This document shows positions 6,739 through 12,416 of a stretch of 29,044 bases of DNA, piece by piece. The notes under the pieces are model-generated. The model was given only the letters and a program-made list of their open reading frames with translations, did no database searches and had not been told where the DNA came from. The stretch is from a virus, in IMG/VR virus record IMGVR_UViG_3300034175_000029, positions 1-29,044 of that record; one strand, given 5' to 3'. A program made the position numbers and the translations under genes. How positions within the stretch are numbered: position 1 is the first letter of the stretch; every line of letters starts with the position of its first letter.

Positions 6739-7040
6739 TGAGCAAGCACGCCAGCGTAATTGCGAGCCGTTGCAGCGAGTTAGCCCACGGCCTCAGCTAC
6801 AACGAATCCACTACAGAGTACACCATGAAGCGCATGTTGCGCGAAGCCAGCTTTCTAATCGACAGCCAGGTAGTCCGCGTGCACAAGAAAAAGGACGGGC
6901 TCCTAATGGTCAATGCTCGCGGGTGCGCAAGGTTTATGACGTGGCGCGAGCGCGCGGCTTACTGGCTGCTTGGAGGGCGTACAGAAATGCGCCCTAACAA
7001 CCAGCCGCAGCCCACCACCCCGGAGGCTGGCGATGAATGA
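6735..7040 (+). CDS. Hypothetical phage protein, 101 aa
   Basis: Two adjacent ATG codons (6735 and 6738) are possible; I use 6735 because it overlaps the previous stop, with GGAG at 6725-6728. The product is basic in its middle (VVRVHKKKDGLLMVNARGCA), includes an aromatic helix (FMTWRERAAYWLLGG) and ends in a proline-rich tail (NNQPQPTTPEAGDE). The helix-strand-strand order with a KKKDG turn could bind nucleic acid, but this is only an impression. No family recognised. The next mini-gene starts eight bases before its end. Confidence 0.65.
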   Translation: MMSKHASVIASRCSELAHGLSYNESTTEYTMKRMLREASFLIDSQVVRVHKKKDGLLMVNARGCARFMTWRERAAYWLLGGRTEMRPNNQPQPTTPEAGDE

Positions 7041-7146
7041 GCCGGCGCTGCTTCTCCCGTTCAATGCCGACTATCTCGATCCAGACAAAACGGACGCCGC
7101 CATCGACGCCCTGCGGCTGACTAGTACGGGGGAAGGAAATGGCTAA
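7033..7146 (+). CDS. Mini-gene, 37-aa acidic peptide
   Basis: ATG 7033 is preceded by GGAGG (7022-7026) at good spacing and overlaps the previous gene by eight bases. The peptide starts MNEPALLLPFNADYLDPDKT and continues with DAAIDALRL; it is acidic and moderately hydrophobic. The competing ATG at 7037 would give an unlikely arginine/serine/threonine-rich string, so I prefer 7033. The stop overlaps the next ATG (7139). It is supported by the ribosome binding site and gene packing, not by similarity. Confidence 0.5.
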   Translation: MNEPALLLPFNADYLDPDKTDAAIDALRLTSTGEGNG

Positions 7147-7300
7147 GCCACTCCAATTCGTATGGTGGGGCTGGGCTGATACGGCGGGCCGCTGGTTTCA
7201 CTTCCACCGCTACGAAGGAAACATTGCCCGCGTGTATCGCTGGTCATGCTCAATTGGCCCGCTGGAGATTCGCAGATGGCTGCGCAGGAGAAAGTCATGA
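7139..7300 (+). CDS. Small tryptophan-rich basic protein, 53 aa
   Basis: A strong GGGGGAAGG (7128-7136) precedes ATG 7139, and the stop overlaps the next ATG (7297-7300). The 53 residues contain six tryptophans (LQFVWWGWADTAGRWF, then RVYRWSCS, then RRWLRRRKS) and a basic end. The mix of aromatic and arginine residues suggests binding to membrane or nucleic acid. I do not recognise the family. Such tiny, packed early genes are prime candidates for host-takeover or anti-defence peptides; that is inference from position only. Confidence 0.6.
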   Translation: MAKPLQFVWWGWADTAGRWFHFHRYEGNIARVYRWSCSIGPLEIRRWLRRRKS

Positions 7301-7434
7301 CCGACACACCGACCAAACTGAAGCTCCGACACAAGAAGATGGCACGCAGCGCAGCGCGGATTATATGGCACGGCTCGGGCAGCACGGCTCACGCCGCTTG
7401 GCGCTGGCACAAGCAGTTTAGGAGCATCCGATGA
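7297..7434 (+). CDS. Small very basic protein, 45 aa
   Basis: Starts at the ATGA overlap with AGGAG upstream (7287-7291). The peptide has MTDTPTKLKLRHKKMARSAA, then ARIIWHGSGSTAHAAWRWHK, and ends FRSIR. It carries a high net positive charge and three tryptophans in its second half. Its first six residues (MTDTPT) are repeated at the start of the next gene, and the DNA around the two starts is nearly identical for about 20 bases, pointing to a local duplication of a translation start. Probable nucleic-acid binder; function unknown. Confidence 0.55.
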   Translation: MTDTPTKLKLRHKKMARSAARIIWHGSGSTAHAAWRWHKQFRSIR

Positions 7435-7952
7435 CCGACACGCCGACCGACGCGATCAAGCCGGTGGCTTTGCCGGAGCTGCCGAAGTCAGAGCGGCCCG
7501 CGATGGATGAATGGGTTGACGGGCTGACTACATACCCGGCGCAGGAATATGACCTGTATACAGCCGAGCAGATGCGCGAGTACGCAATCAAAGCCCGCGC
7601 CGACCTGGAGGTGTATTACGAGCACCTGCTGCGGGCCGCCAATGCGGATCGGGAGAGGCTGGAAGGCGAAGCTGCACAGGCTCGCGTAACTTCGCAGTTC
7701 TGGAAAGATAACCACCTCGCCGGCAATCAGCGAATTGAGGAATTGGAAGCCGCCCTGGCAGCCGCCAATGCGCGGGCGGATGCGGATGCGAGACGGCTGG
7801 ATTGGGTTGGCATGCACGGCCAAGGCGTTCGACGCGCCTGCAGTGGACACAAGAACCTGATCGTTTGGGGTCAAAGTTACCCATGCGATATGGGCGGACC
7901 AGTCCATAACATCCGCGCCATCATTGATGATCGCATGAGGAAGCAGCCATGA
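7431..7952 (+). CDS. Hypothetical coiled-coil phage protein with LYTAEQ motif, 173 aa
   Basis: Joined by ATGA overlaps on both sides. The N-terminus has VALPELPKSERPAM, then DLYTAEQMREYAIKARADLE at about residues 41-60, a pattern shared with the protein at 1950-2330. A long helical segment follows (residues 56-122, with ERLEGEAAQARVTSQFW and RIEELEAALAAANARADADA), likely a coiled coil. The C-terminus (ARRLDWVGMHGQGVRRACSG and later AIIDDRMRKQP) looks like a small globular tail seen in many phage accessory proteins. No enzymatic motif. Function unknown. Confidence 0.7.
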   Translation: MTDTPTDAIKPVALPELPKSERPAMDEWVDGLTTYPAQEYDLYTAEQMREYAIKARADLEVYYEHLLRAANADRERLEGEAAQARVTSQFWKDNHLAGNQRIEELEAALAAANARADADARRLDWVGMHGQGVRRACSGHKNLIVWGQSYPCDMGGPVHNIRAIIDDRMRKQP

Positions 7953-8242
7953 CAGGCAAGTCACCGCGGGACTGCGATGCTCCTAAGTGGGCCAGATTCA
8001 AGGCTCGCGACGAAAGCGGAGAATGGTACTGGTACGAGTGCCGCCCAAACTACTATAAGAAAACCGGCCAGTGGTCGGCAGCGAGGGGACAATGCGAAAG
8101 AGTCGAAAACTGGCAAAGCGGCGCGACCGCCGAAAGTGCAAACAAAGTAAATGGCACCGAGGCAATAAGCGAAATCCAAGGAAGGTCGGGCACGGCCCCA
8201 ACTGAGAGCGCCGCAGCCGCAGCCAAGGCCACGGGCACATGA
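7949..8242 (+). CDS. Hypothetical phage protein, 97 aa
   Basis: ATGA overlaps at both ends. The N-terminal 55 residues are aromatic and charged (APKWARFKARDESGEWYWYE, then PNYYKKTGQWSAARGQCERV) and could form a small beta sheet. The remainder is low complexity, rich in Ala, Thr, Ser and Glu (SAAAAAKATGT at the end), probably disordered. Two cysteines are widely spaced. No domain recognised. The disordered tail corresponds to a stretch whose base composition differs little from its neighbours, so there is no sign of a frameshift. Confidence 0.6.
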   Translation: MTGKSPRDCDAPKWARFKARDESGEWYWYECRPNYYKKTGQWSAARGQCERVENWQSGATAESANKVNGTEAISEIQGRSGTAPTESAAAAAKATGT

Positions 8243-8361
8243 GCGGCGCCCCTTGCTTGGGTTGCGGAACCTGCCTTGTGCCAGCCTGGCGTGCGCTATG
8301 CGCTGAGTGCTGGGAGGACCTGTTTGGCGGCGAGCTGCCGCAGCGGAGGGGAAGCGCATGA
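8239..8361 (+). CDS. Mini-gene, 40-aa cysteine-rich zinc-ribbon-like peptide
   Basis: Too short for routine calling, but it fills the gap exactly: ATGA overlap upstream (8239-8242) and downstream (8358-8361). The peptide holds Cys6, Cys9 and Cys12 (PCLGCGTC), then Cys21 and Cys24 (ALCAEC), followed by WEDLFGGELPQRRGSA. Two CxxC pairs are the hallmark of a zinc ribbon, so a small metal-binding adaptor is likely. It lies directly before the excisionase-like gene. Its partner is unknown. Confidence 0.6.
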   Translation: MSGAPCLGCGTCLVPAWRALCAECWEDLFGGELPQRRGSA

Positions 8362-8597
8362 GCAGCGCTGAGACGCATGAAGTGATGACAGCATTGGCCG
8401 CGATGATCGAAGGTGACCGCGCCCTGCCGCTGGAGTCTGCCTGCCTTGTGATCGGGGAGACGCCTGGCACATTCCGGCAGCTTGCTTGCAAGCCCGGATT
8501 CCCTAGGGCCGGCAAGAACGCGAAGCGGCTGACGTGGAGCCGCCGGGAGCTGCTGGACTGGTGGTATCGGGAACGGGACCGGAAGAACGCGACTTAG
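8358..8597 (+). CDS. Excisionase-like DNA-binding protein (AlpA/HTH_17 type)
   Basis: A 79-aa protein starting at an ATGA overlap. Residues 24-70 (ALPLESACLVIGETPGTFRQ, then PGFPRAGKNAKRLTWSRREL, then LDWW) follow the winged-helix pattern of MerR/AlpA-like recombination directionality factors: a helix-turn-helix, a 'FP' turn, a short wing, then 'W.R.EL.DW'. Excisionases bend DNA at the att site and drive the integrase toward excision. Its place directly upstream of the integrase gene, in the same operon, supports the role. An alternative is a small transcriptional regulator of the same fold. Confidence 0.7.
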   Translation: MSSAETHEVMTALAAMIEGDRALPLESACLVIGETPGTFRQLACKPGFPRAGKNAKRLTWSRRELLDWWYRERDRKNAT

Positions 8598-8841
8598 AGC
8601 CGGACAAGCAAGAACGCTACTCCTGATTTACGCCCACCACACCTGAGAGTGAGCAATGGCGGGGTTCGGTGGTGCCGGCACCCGGCAAAGACGTCATTCC
8701 TATGGGTGCCGCTGGGTGACACTGGATGGCCTTCAAACGTAGGCCCCGCAACGGTTTCAGGCTGGCTGTTGATTGCCGGATAAACATGGATGGCGCCGGG
8801 TTCCGTTATGCTGTCCCGCCCGAATTACGCCAAACGTAAGC
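8598..8841. other. Non-coding gap before the integrase: possible attP/arm-site region
   Basis: This 244-base gap is the only large one in the early operon. I see no ORF with a ribosome binding site. It contains a perfect 12-bp palindrome GGTGCCGGCACC (8671-8682), a second GGTGCCG at 8705-8711, GGGTG repeated at 8704 and 8714 (10-bp period), and GCGGGG (8659-8664) facing CCCCGC (8744-8749). Such clustered repeats could be Xis or Int arm-type sites of attP. A weak -10-like TATGCT (8807-8812) precedes int. The attachment core cannot be identified without the host sequence. Confidence 0.35.
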
Positions 8842-9801
8842 ATGGCATCTATCCGGAAACGCGGGACCAAATGGCGGGCCGAGGTCATGGTCCGGGGCGT
8901 CCGGGAGAGTGACACCTTTCGCACCCGACAGGAAGCCGCCGCCTGGGCCATCCAGCGCGAGGCCGAACTATCCGGTGCTAGGCTGCCGGACAAGTCGCTG
9001 GCGGACGCTATGGGCCGCTACGGGCGCGAGATCAGCCCGACACACAAGGGCTGCCGGTGGGAGCTGCTCCGGCTGGGCAGATTCGCCAGCTCCCCCATCT
9101 CTCAGAAGCCGGTTGCCGGCATCACCGGTCCGGACATAGCCGGCTGGCGCGATGCCCGCCTGCAGGAAGTGTCAGCGGCTACTGTGGCACGCGAGATGAC
9201 CCTGCTGCGGTCGGTGCTGGAGGCGTGCCGGGTGGATTGGGGGTGGATCAGGGCAAACCCAATGGCGGACGTTCGCCGGCCCCGGACGCCAACCAGCCGC
9301 AAGCGGCGGATCACGCAGGATGAGATCGATCAGGTGACGCTGGCCTGCGGACTGGACGAACTGCGAGCCGACACGGCCCTGAACCGCACTGGGCTGGCGT
9401 TCCTGTTCGCGCTGGAGACCGCCATGCGAGCCGGGGAGATACTTGGGATGATGTGGCTAGACGTGGCCGAGAAGTCGGTGCGGCTACCACGCACCAAGAA
9501 TGGCGACGTGCGCCACGTGCCGCTGTCCCCCAGGGCGCGGGAGATTCTGGCCCTGCTGCCCCGCCGGGATGGGCCGGTGTTCGACCTTCACGCCGGCACG
9601 CGAGACGCGCTATGGCGTCGGGCCGTGGCCACGACGAAGATCCCCGACCTACATTTCCACGACAGCCGCGCGGAGGCGATTTGGCGGCTGTCCAAGAAGC
9701 TGGACGTGATGGAGCTGGCGCGGGTAATCGGGCACCGGAACATCACAAGCTTGCTGCTTTACTACAACGTGTCAGCTGATGAACTGGCGGACCGTCTCTG
9801 A
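8842..9801 (+). CDS. int: Tyrosine-family site-specific integrase
   Basis: A 319-aa tyrosine recombinase. I start at ATG 8842 (MASIRKRGTKWRAEV), the usual N-terminus of this integrase group; an upstream TTG in frame lacks a ribosome binding site. An arm-binding N-terminal part (1-45) and a core-binding SAM-like part (about 55-140) precede the catalytic domain, where I see Arg196 (ETAMRAGEIL), Lys219 (PRTKNGD), His273-x2-Arg276 (HDSR), His298 (GHRN) and the nucleophile Tyr307 (LLLYYN). All catalytic residues are present, so it should be active. It integrates and, with the excisionase-like protein, excises the phage genome. Its stop lies 10 bases from the stop of the convergent tail gene, with no terminator between. 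Confidence 0.96.
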   Translation: MASIRKRGTKWRAEVMVRGVRESDTFRTRQEAAAWAIQREAELSGARLPDKSLADAMGRYGREISPTHKGCRWELLRLGRFASSPISQKPVAGITGPDIAGWRDARLQEVSAATVAREMTLLRSVLEACRVDWGWIRANPMADVRRPRTPTSRKRRITQDEIDQVTLACGLDELRADTALNRTGLAFLFALETAMRAGEILGMMWLDVAEKSVRLPRTKNGDVRHVPLSPRAREILALLPRRDGPVFDLHAGTRDALWRRAVATTKIPDLHFHDSRAEAIWRLSKKLDVMELARVIGHRNITSLLLYYNVSADELADRL

Positions 9802-9811
9802 CGCACCGGGC

Positions 9812-11221
9812 CTACGCGGATAAGCGATGGGCGATGATCTGCGCGCCGCTTATCGAAAAAACGCCGGTCGTCGGTAGTGCGCTGACTTTCACGAAAAGGG
9901 TTAAAACGTCATCGCTGTTCGTGGTGGTGTAGACGACTTCAGGGAGCTGCATCATCCCCACGGTTTCTGATACCGCAGTGGCTTCTGGCCTCAAGCCCCA
10001 GGCTATGTTCGCGCTTGGAATGTCTGCGGCTGTGTTGTTGGTTCGCCGCACTGTGGCGAAGAAGTCACGCCCTGGCGCTGCGTGGGTAACGGCGTCTTGG
10101 TGCAGGCGCACGTACCCGCGTATCAGGTAGGTTCCTGGCGAGTCGATTGTAATGCTGGGGCTGGTGGTGCCCATGACTACCGCTGCGTAGGTATCCGTGA
10201 CCGGATAGCTCGATCCGCTACCGTAAGCCGTTATTACCTTGGAGATCGTGCTTATCGGCGTGAGCAGTGCCAGCGCATCGAACACCGCATCTCCGCTAGG
10301 CGCGTGCGTGGTGTCGCCGTTGGCAATGGCCGCGGCAACAACCGCATTCTGCGCGCGCGCGTCGGTGAAGTAGAGGTTGCTCCCCTCGGCCAGGTCGGAC
10401 GTGGTGGCGGTGCTGGTCCCGGTCTTACGGCCCTTGGCGTCGAACGCGGTACGCTGCAGTGTGCCCCCGCCCGCATCGGCCACGTCAGCAAGCGACAGCG
10501 TGGGCGGGCCCGCGGCGGCGTTGCCGTTGGCCACAACGATCTGGCCCGCGGTCCCGGTGATCGTCGCATTGGTCGTGCCGCTGATGCGGCCATAGGCGTC
10601 GCGGGTGATCCCGCGCAAGGTGCCGGCGCCAGAGTCGGGCAACTCGGCGAGCGACAGCACCGGGCGACCTGAGGGCGGACCCGAGTTCAGCCATTCGGTG
10701 CCGCTCCACACGTACAGGTCATTCAGCTCATTGTCGTCGGCGTCCAAGGCGATCAGGTAGGCGTCGTCAACGCTCCCGGATACAGGCAAATTTGTGACGT
10801 AATTCAGCGTGCCGAGGAAGTTGAAGGGGCTGTAGTCCACCGCTTTCTTCAGCCCGACCCCGGTGGCGATGAAGTCGATGACCGACCCCCACCCGCGGCT
10901 TCCATCCGCATCGGTCCCGTACACCCAGAACGCGGGCGGGGCCGGCTGGTCGTTCTGCAGCTGGATCTGCATCACGCCCTGCTGCAGCGAGCCGATTGCC
11001 TGCAGTGAATTGATCGCCAGCAGCTGGGTCGATGCGGGCAGCGCCGGGTCCTTCGGGAGCGCCGCAATGGCGTCCAAGGCGCGCTGAATCAGCGCTGCCT
11101 GCTCATCGGTGAGCCCTTGCAGCCGCGAGAGGGACTGGAACCAGGTGTAATAGGGCGTGGTCGCACGACCGCTCGTGTCGTGGATCGGGCTGTCTTGGCG
11201 CGGCAGGAAGGTCTGAGACAT
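9812..11221 (-). CDS. Tail fibre-like protein, 469 aa
   Basis: Last gene of the late strand. The N-terminal 90 residues include a helical segment (SLSRLQGLTDEQAALIQRAL) of the kind that attaches fibres to the virion. Two similar units of about 33 residues follow at 188-220 (VLSLAELPDSGAGTLRGITR...) and 241-273 (TLSLADVADAGGGTLQRTAF...), then SDLAEGSNLYFTDARA (275-290), a string widespread in phage tail fibres. The C-terminal 130 residues are beta-rich and end in SISGAQIIAHRLSA, probably the receptor-facing domain. It begins four bases after the preceding tail gene's stop, so the two likely act in one adsorption apparatus. Host receptor unknown. Confidence 0.8.
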   Translation of the reverse strand: MSQTFLPRQDSPIHDTSGRATTPYYTWFQSLSRLQGLTDEQAALIQRALDAIAALPKDPALPASTQLLAINSLQAIGSLQQGVMQIQLQNDQPAPPAFWVYGTDADGSRGWGSVIDFIATGVGLKKAVDYSPFNFLGTLNYVTNLPVSGSVDDAYLIALDADDNELNDLYVWSGTEWLNSGPPSGRPVLSLAELPDSGAGTLRGITRDAYGRISGTTNATITGTAGQIVVANGNAAAGPPTLSLADVADAGGGTLQRTAFDAKGRKTGTSTATTSDLAEGSNLYFTDARAQNAVVAAAIANGDTTHAPSGDAVFDALALLTPISTISKVITAYGSGSSYPVTDTYAAVVMGTTSPSITIDSPGTYLIRGYVRLHQDAVTHAAPGRDFFATVRRTNNTAADIPSANIAWGLRPEATAVSETVGMMQLPEVVYTTTNSDDVLTLFVKVSALPTTGVFSISGAQIIAHRLSA

Positions 11222-11225
11222 GGCT

Positions 11226-12059
11226 TTAGGTCACCACCCGCGTGCCGACCGCCAACCACATGAAGTTCACGGGTGAGGTGATGTTGAGGCGGCTCTCGGC
11301 GTCGTCGTCGTTCATCTGGAACTGGACAGTAAAGCCGGTCGGGCTTTGCGCAGTGACGCACGGGATGGCGAAGAAGCCAACGATGTTCACTGCGCCTCCG
11401 GTCGGCGTGACCACGATCGAGGTCACCGATGCAAACGCAGTCGGGAACGTGATCTCGGCTGCAGTCAGGTGCAGCAGGCCCTTGGCGTCGGGCGTCGAGC
11501 TGGGCGGCGCGGAGCCGGTGCCGGTCTGCAGAAAGAACTTTGTGGTGCTGGCGCTGGTGCCGGCCCGGAAGCTGTTGGCCGCCACGACAATCTCGGGCTC
11601 GGGCGGCGTAGGCGCCACCGGGACCGGCTGCAGACTGTAGCCGGCGCCGTCGGCGATAACCATCTTGCCGTTCTGGCCGGTCGGGTCCGGCAGCTGTCGG
11701 ATGGGTGCCCACAGCAGCAGGGAGCCATTGTTGGTCAGGAAATAGCCGTCCACCAACGTCGGGATCGACGCCGCTCCGCCGCCGGCCACTTCCACGTTGT
11801 CGGCCTCATCGACCAGCGTGCCGTCCTTGGCATAGAGCCGCACGCGGTAGCTGCCGCTGCCCCAGGTATCCACCACAGGGCGCCCGTCGGTGCCGATGGC
11901 GATCACCGGTCCGTTGTCAATGCTCAGGGCCTTGTTGCCGAAGACCGACTTGGGCGTGGTGGTGCCGGAGTTGTAGAAGCGTAGGCTGCCCCCGGCGGCC
12001 AGCTGACCGGTGAGGCCAAAAAACACGGGGAATTGGTTCAATATCCTAAAGGCAGACAT
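11226..12059 (-). CDS. Tail spike/fibre protein with head-binding-type N-terminus, 277 aa
   Basis: GGAG eight bases upstream supports ATG at 12059. The first 95 residues (FPVFFGLTGQLAAGGSLRFY, then GRPVVDTWGSGSYRVRLYAK, then DEADNVEV) have the layout of the podovirus tailspike head-binding domain: beta strands, a 'GRPV' turn and a closing D-x3-NV. A proline-rich hinge (PVAPTPPEPEIV) lies near residue 150. The C-terminal 110 residues are beta-rich and end in VNFMWLAVGTRVVT, like small fibre-tip domains. No polysaccharide-degrading beta-helix is visible, so this may be an adaptor carrying the larger fibre at 9812-11221. It is separated from the ejection genes by a terminator and an antisense gene. 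Confidence 0.75.
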   Translation of the reverse strand: MSAFRILNQFPVFFGLTGQLAAGGSLRFYNSGTTTPKSVFGNKALSIDNGPVIAIGTDGRPVVDTWGSGSYRVRLYAKDGTLVDEADNVEVAGGGAASIPTLVDGYFLTNNGSLLLWAPIRQLPDPTGQNGKMVIADGAGYSLQPVPVAPTPPEPEIVVAANSFRAGTSASTTKFFLQTGTGSAPPSSTPDAKGLLHLTAAEITFPTAFASVTSIVVTPTGGAVNIVGFFAIPCVTAQSPTGFTVQFQMNDDDAESRLNITSPVNFMWLAVGTRVVT

Positions 12060-12078
12060 GTGTTGGGCTCCGGATGCG

Positions 12079-12101
12079 AAAAAGCCCGCATGGAGCGGGC
12101 T
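12079..12101 (-). terminator. Rho-independent terminator, - strand, before the tail genes
   Basis: Read on the - strand, AGCCCGC (12101-12095) and GCGGGCT (12089-12083) form a 7-bp stem around a 5-base loop, followed by a run of five T (12083-12079). It lies after the last ejection gene (stop at 12279) and before the spike gene (start at 12059). It would separate tail expression from the rest unless RNA polymerase is modified for antitermination or a local promoter exists. Confidence 0.8.
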
Positions 12102-12108
12102 GGGGGTG

Positions 12109-12117
12109 TGGTAGATT
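12109..12117 (+). promoter_or_regulatory. Weak candidate promoter for the antisense membrane gene
   Basis: TGG at 12109-12111 followed by TAGATT (12112-12117) is an extended -10 with four of six consensus bases. At 17 bp upstream the -35 position reads CATGGA, which is poor. Transcription would start near 12124, about 20 bases before the ATG at 12144. Offered only because this gene is isolated and must have its own promoter if it is real. Confidence 0.3.
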
Positions 12118-12143
12118 TCGGGGACCTACGCGAGAGGCGTGCT

Positions 12144-12416
12144 ATGCAAGCCTGGCTAATTGCTTTGCTGATTCAGGGCGTTTCCTTCGTCGCCTTGGTC
12201 TGGCTGTACTACGTGATCGTTTACAAGGGATCGCAATTGCTAGGGCGATTCATTCCTGAGGGCAAGTTGAAGAACGCGTTATTCCGTGAACGCGGGAGTA
12301 CTTCCGCCAGCAGTTCCACTAATGCCCGGGATCAAGCGAGCGGCAGCGCGGACAACCTCAGTGCGTTGCCCGGCCGGGACAGTCGCAAGAATCTCGGCGG
12401 CCCGGGCGGGGTCTAG
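12144..12416 (+). CDS. Small membrane protein, antisense to the late genes (moron-like)
   Basis: A 90-aa gene on the opposite strand to all its neighbours, with GAGAGG (12132-12137) six bases before the ATG. Residues 3-27 (WLIALLIQGVSFVALVWLYY then VIVYKG) form one clear transmembrane helix; the next 25 residues (SQLLGRFIPEGKLKNALFRE) look like a compact amphipathic segment, and the rest is a polar, probably disordered tail. The tail overlaps the 3' end of the ejection gene at 12279 by 138 bases. In P22 the same place, between gene 16 and the tailspike gene, holds immI and the superinfection-exclusion gene sieA. By position I infer a lysogenic conversion or exclusion protein. The sequence itself does not prove this. 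Confidence 0.6.
   Translation: MQAWLIALLIQGVSFVALVWLYYVIVYKGSQLLGRFIPEGKLKNALFRERGSTSASSSTNARDQASGSADNLSALPGRDSRKNLGGPGGV

Noticed and set aside
9828-9855. 8-bp inverted repeat GATAAGCG/CGCTTATC near the integrase stop as a terminator
   Set aside because: Followed by A rather than T on the + strand and lacks a T run on the - strand; it lies inside the tail gene coding sequence.
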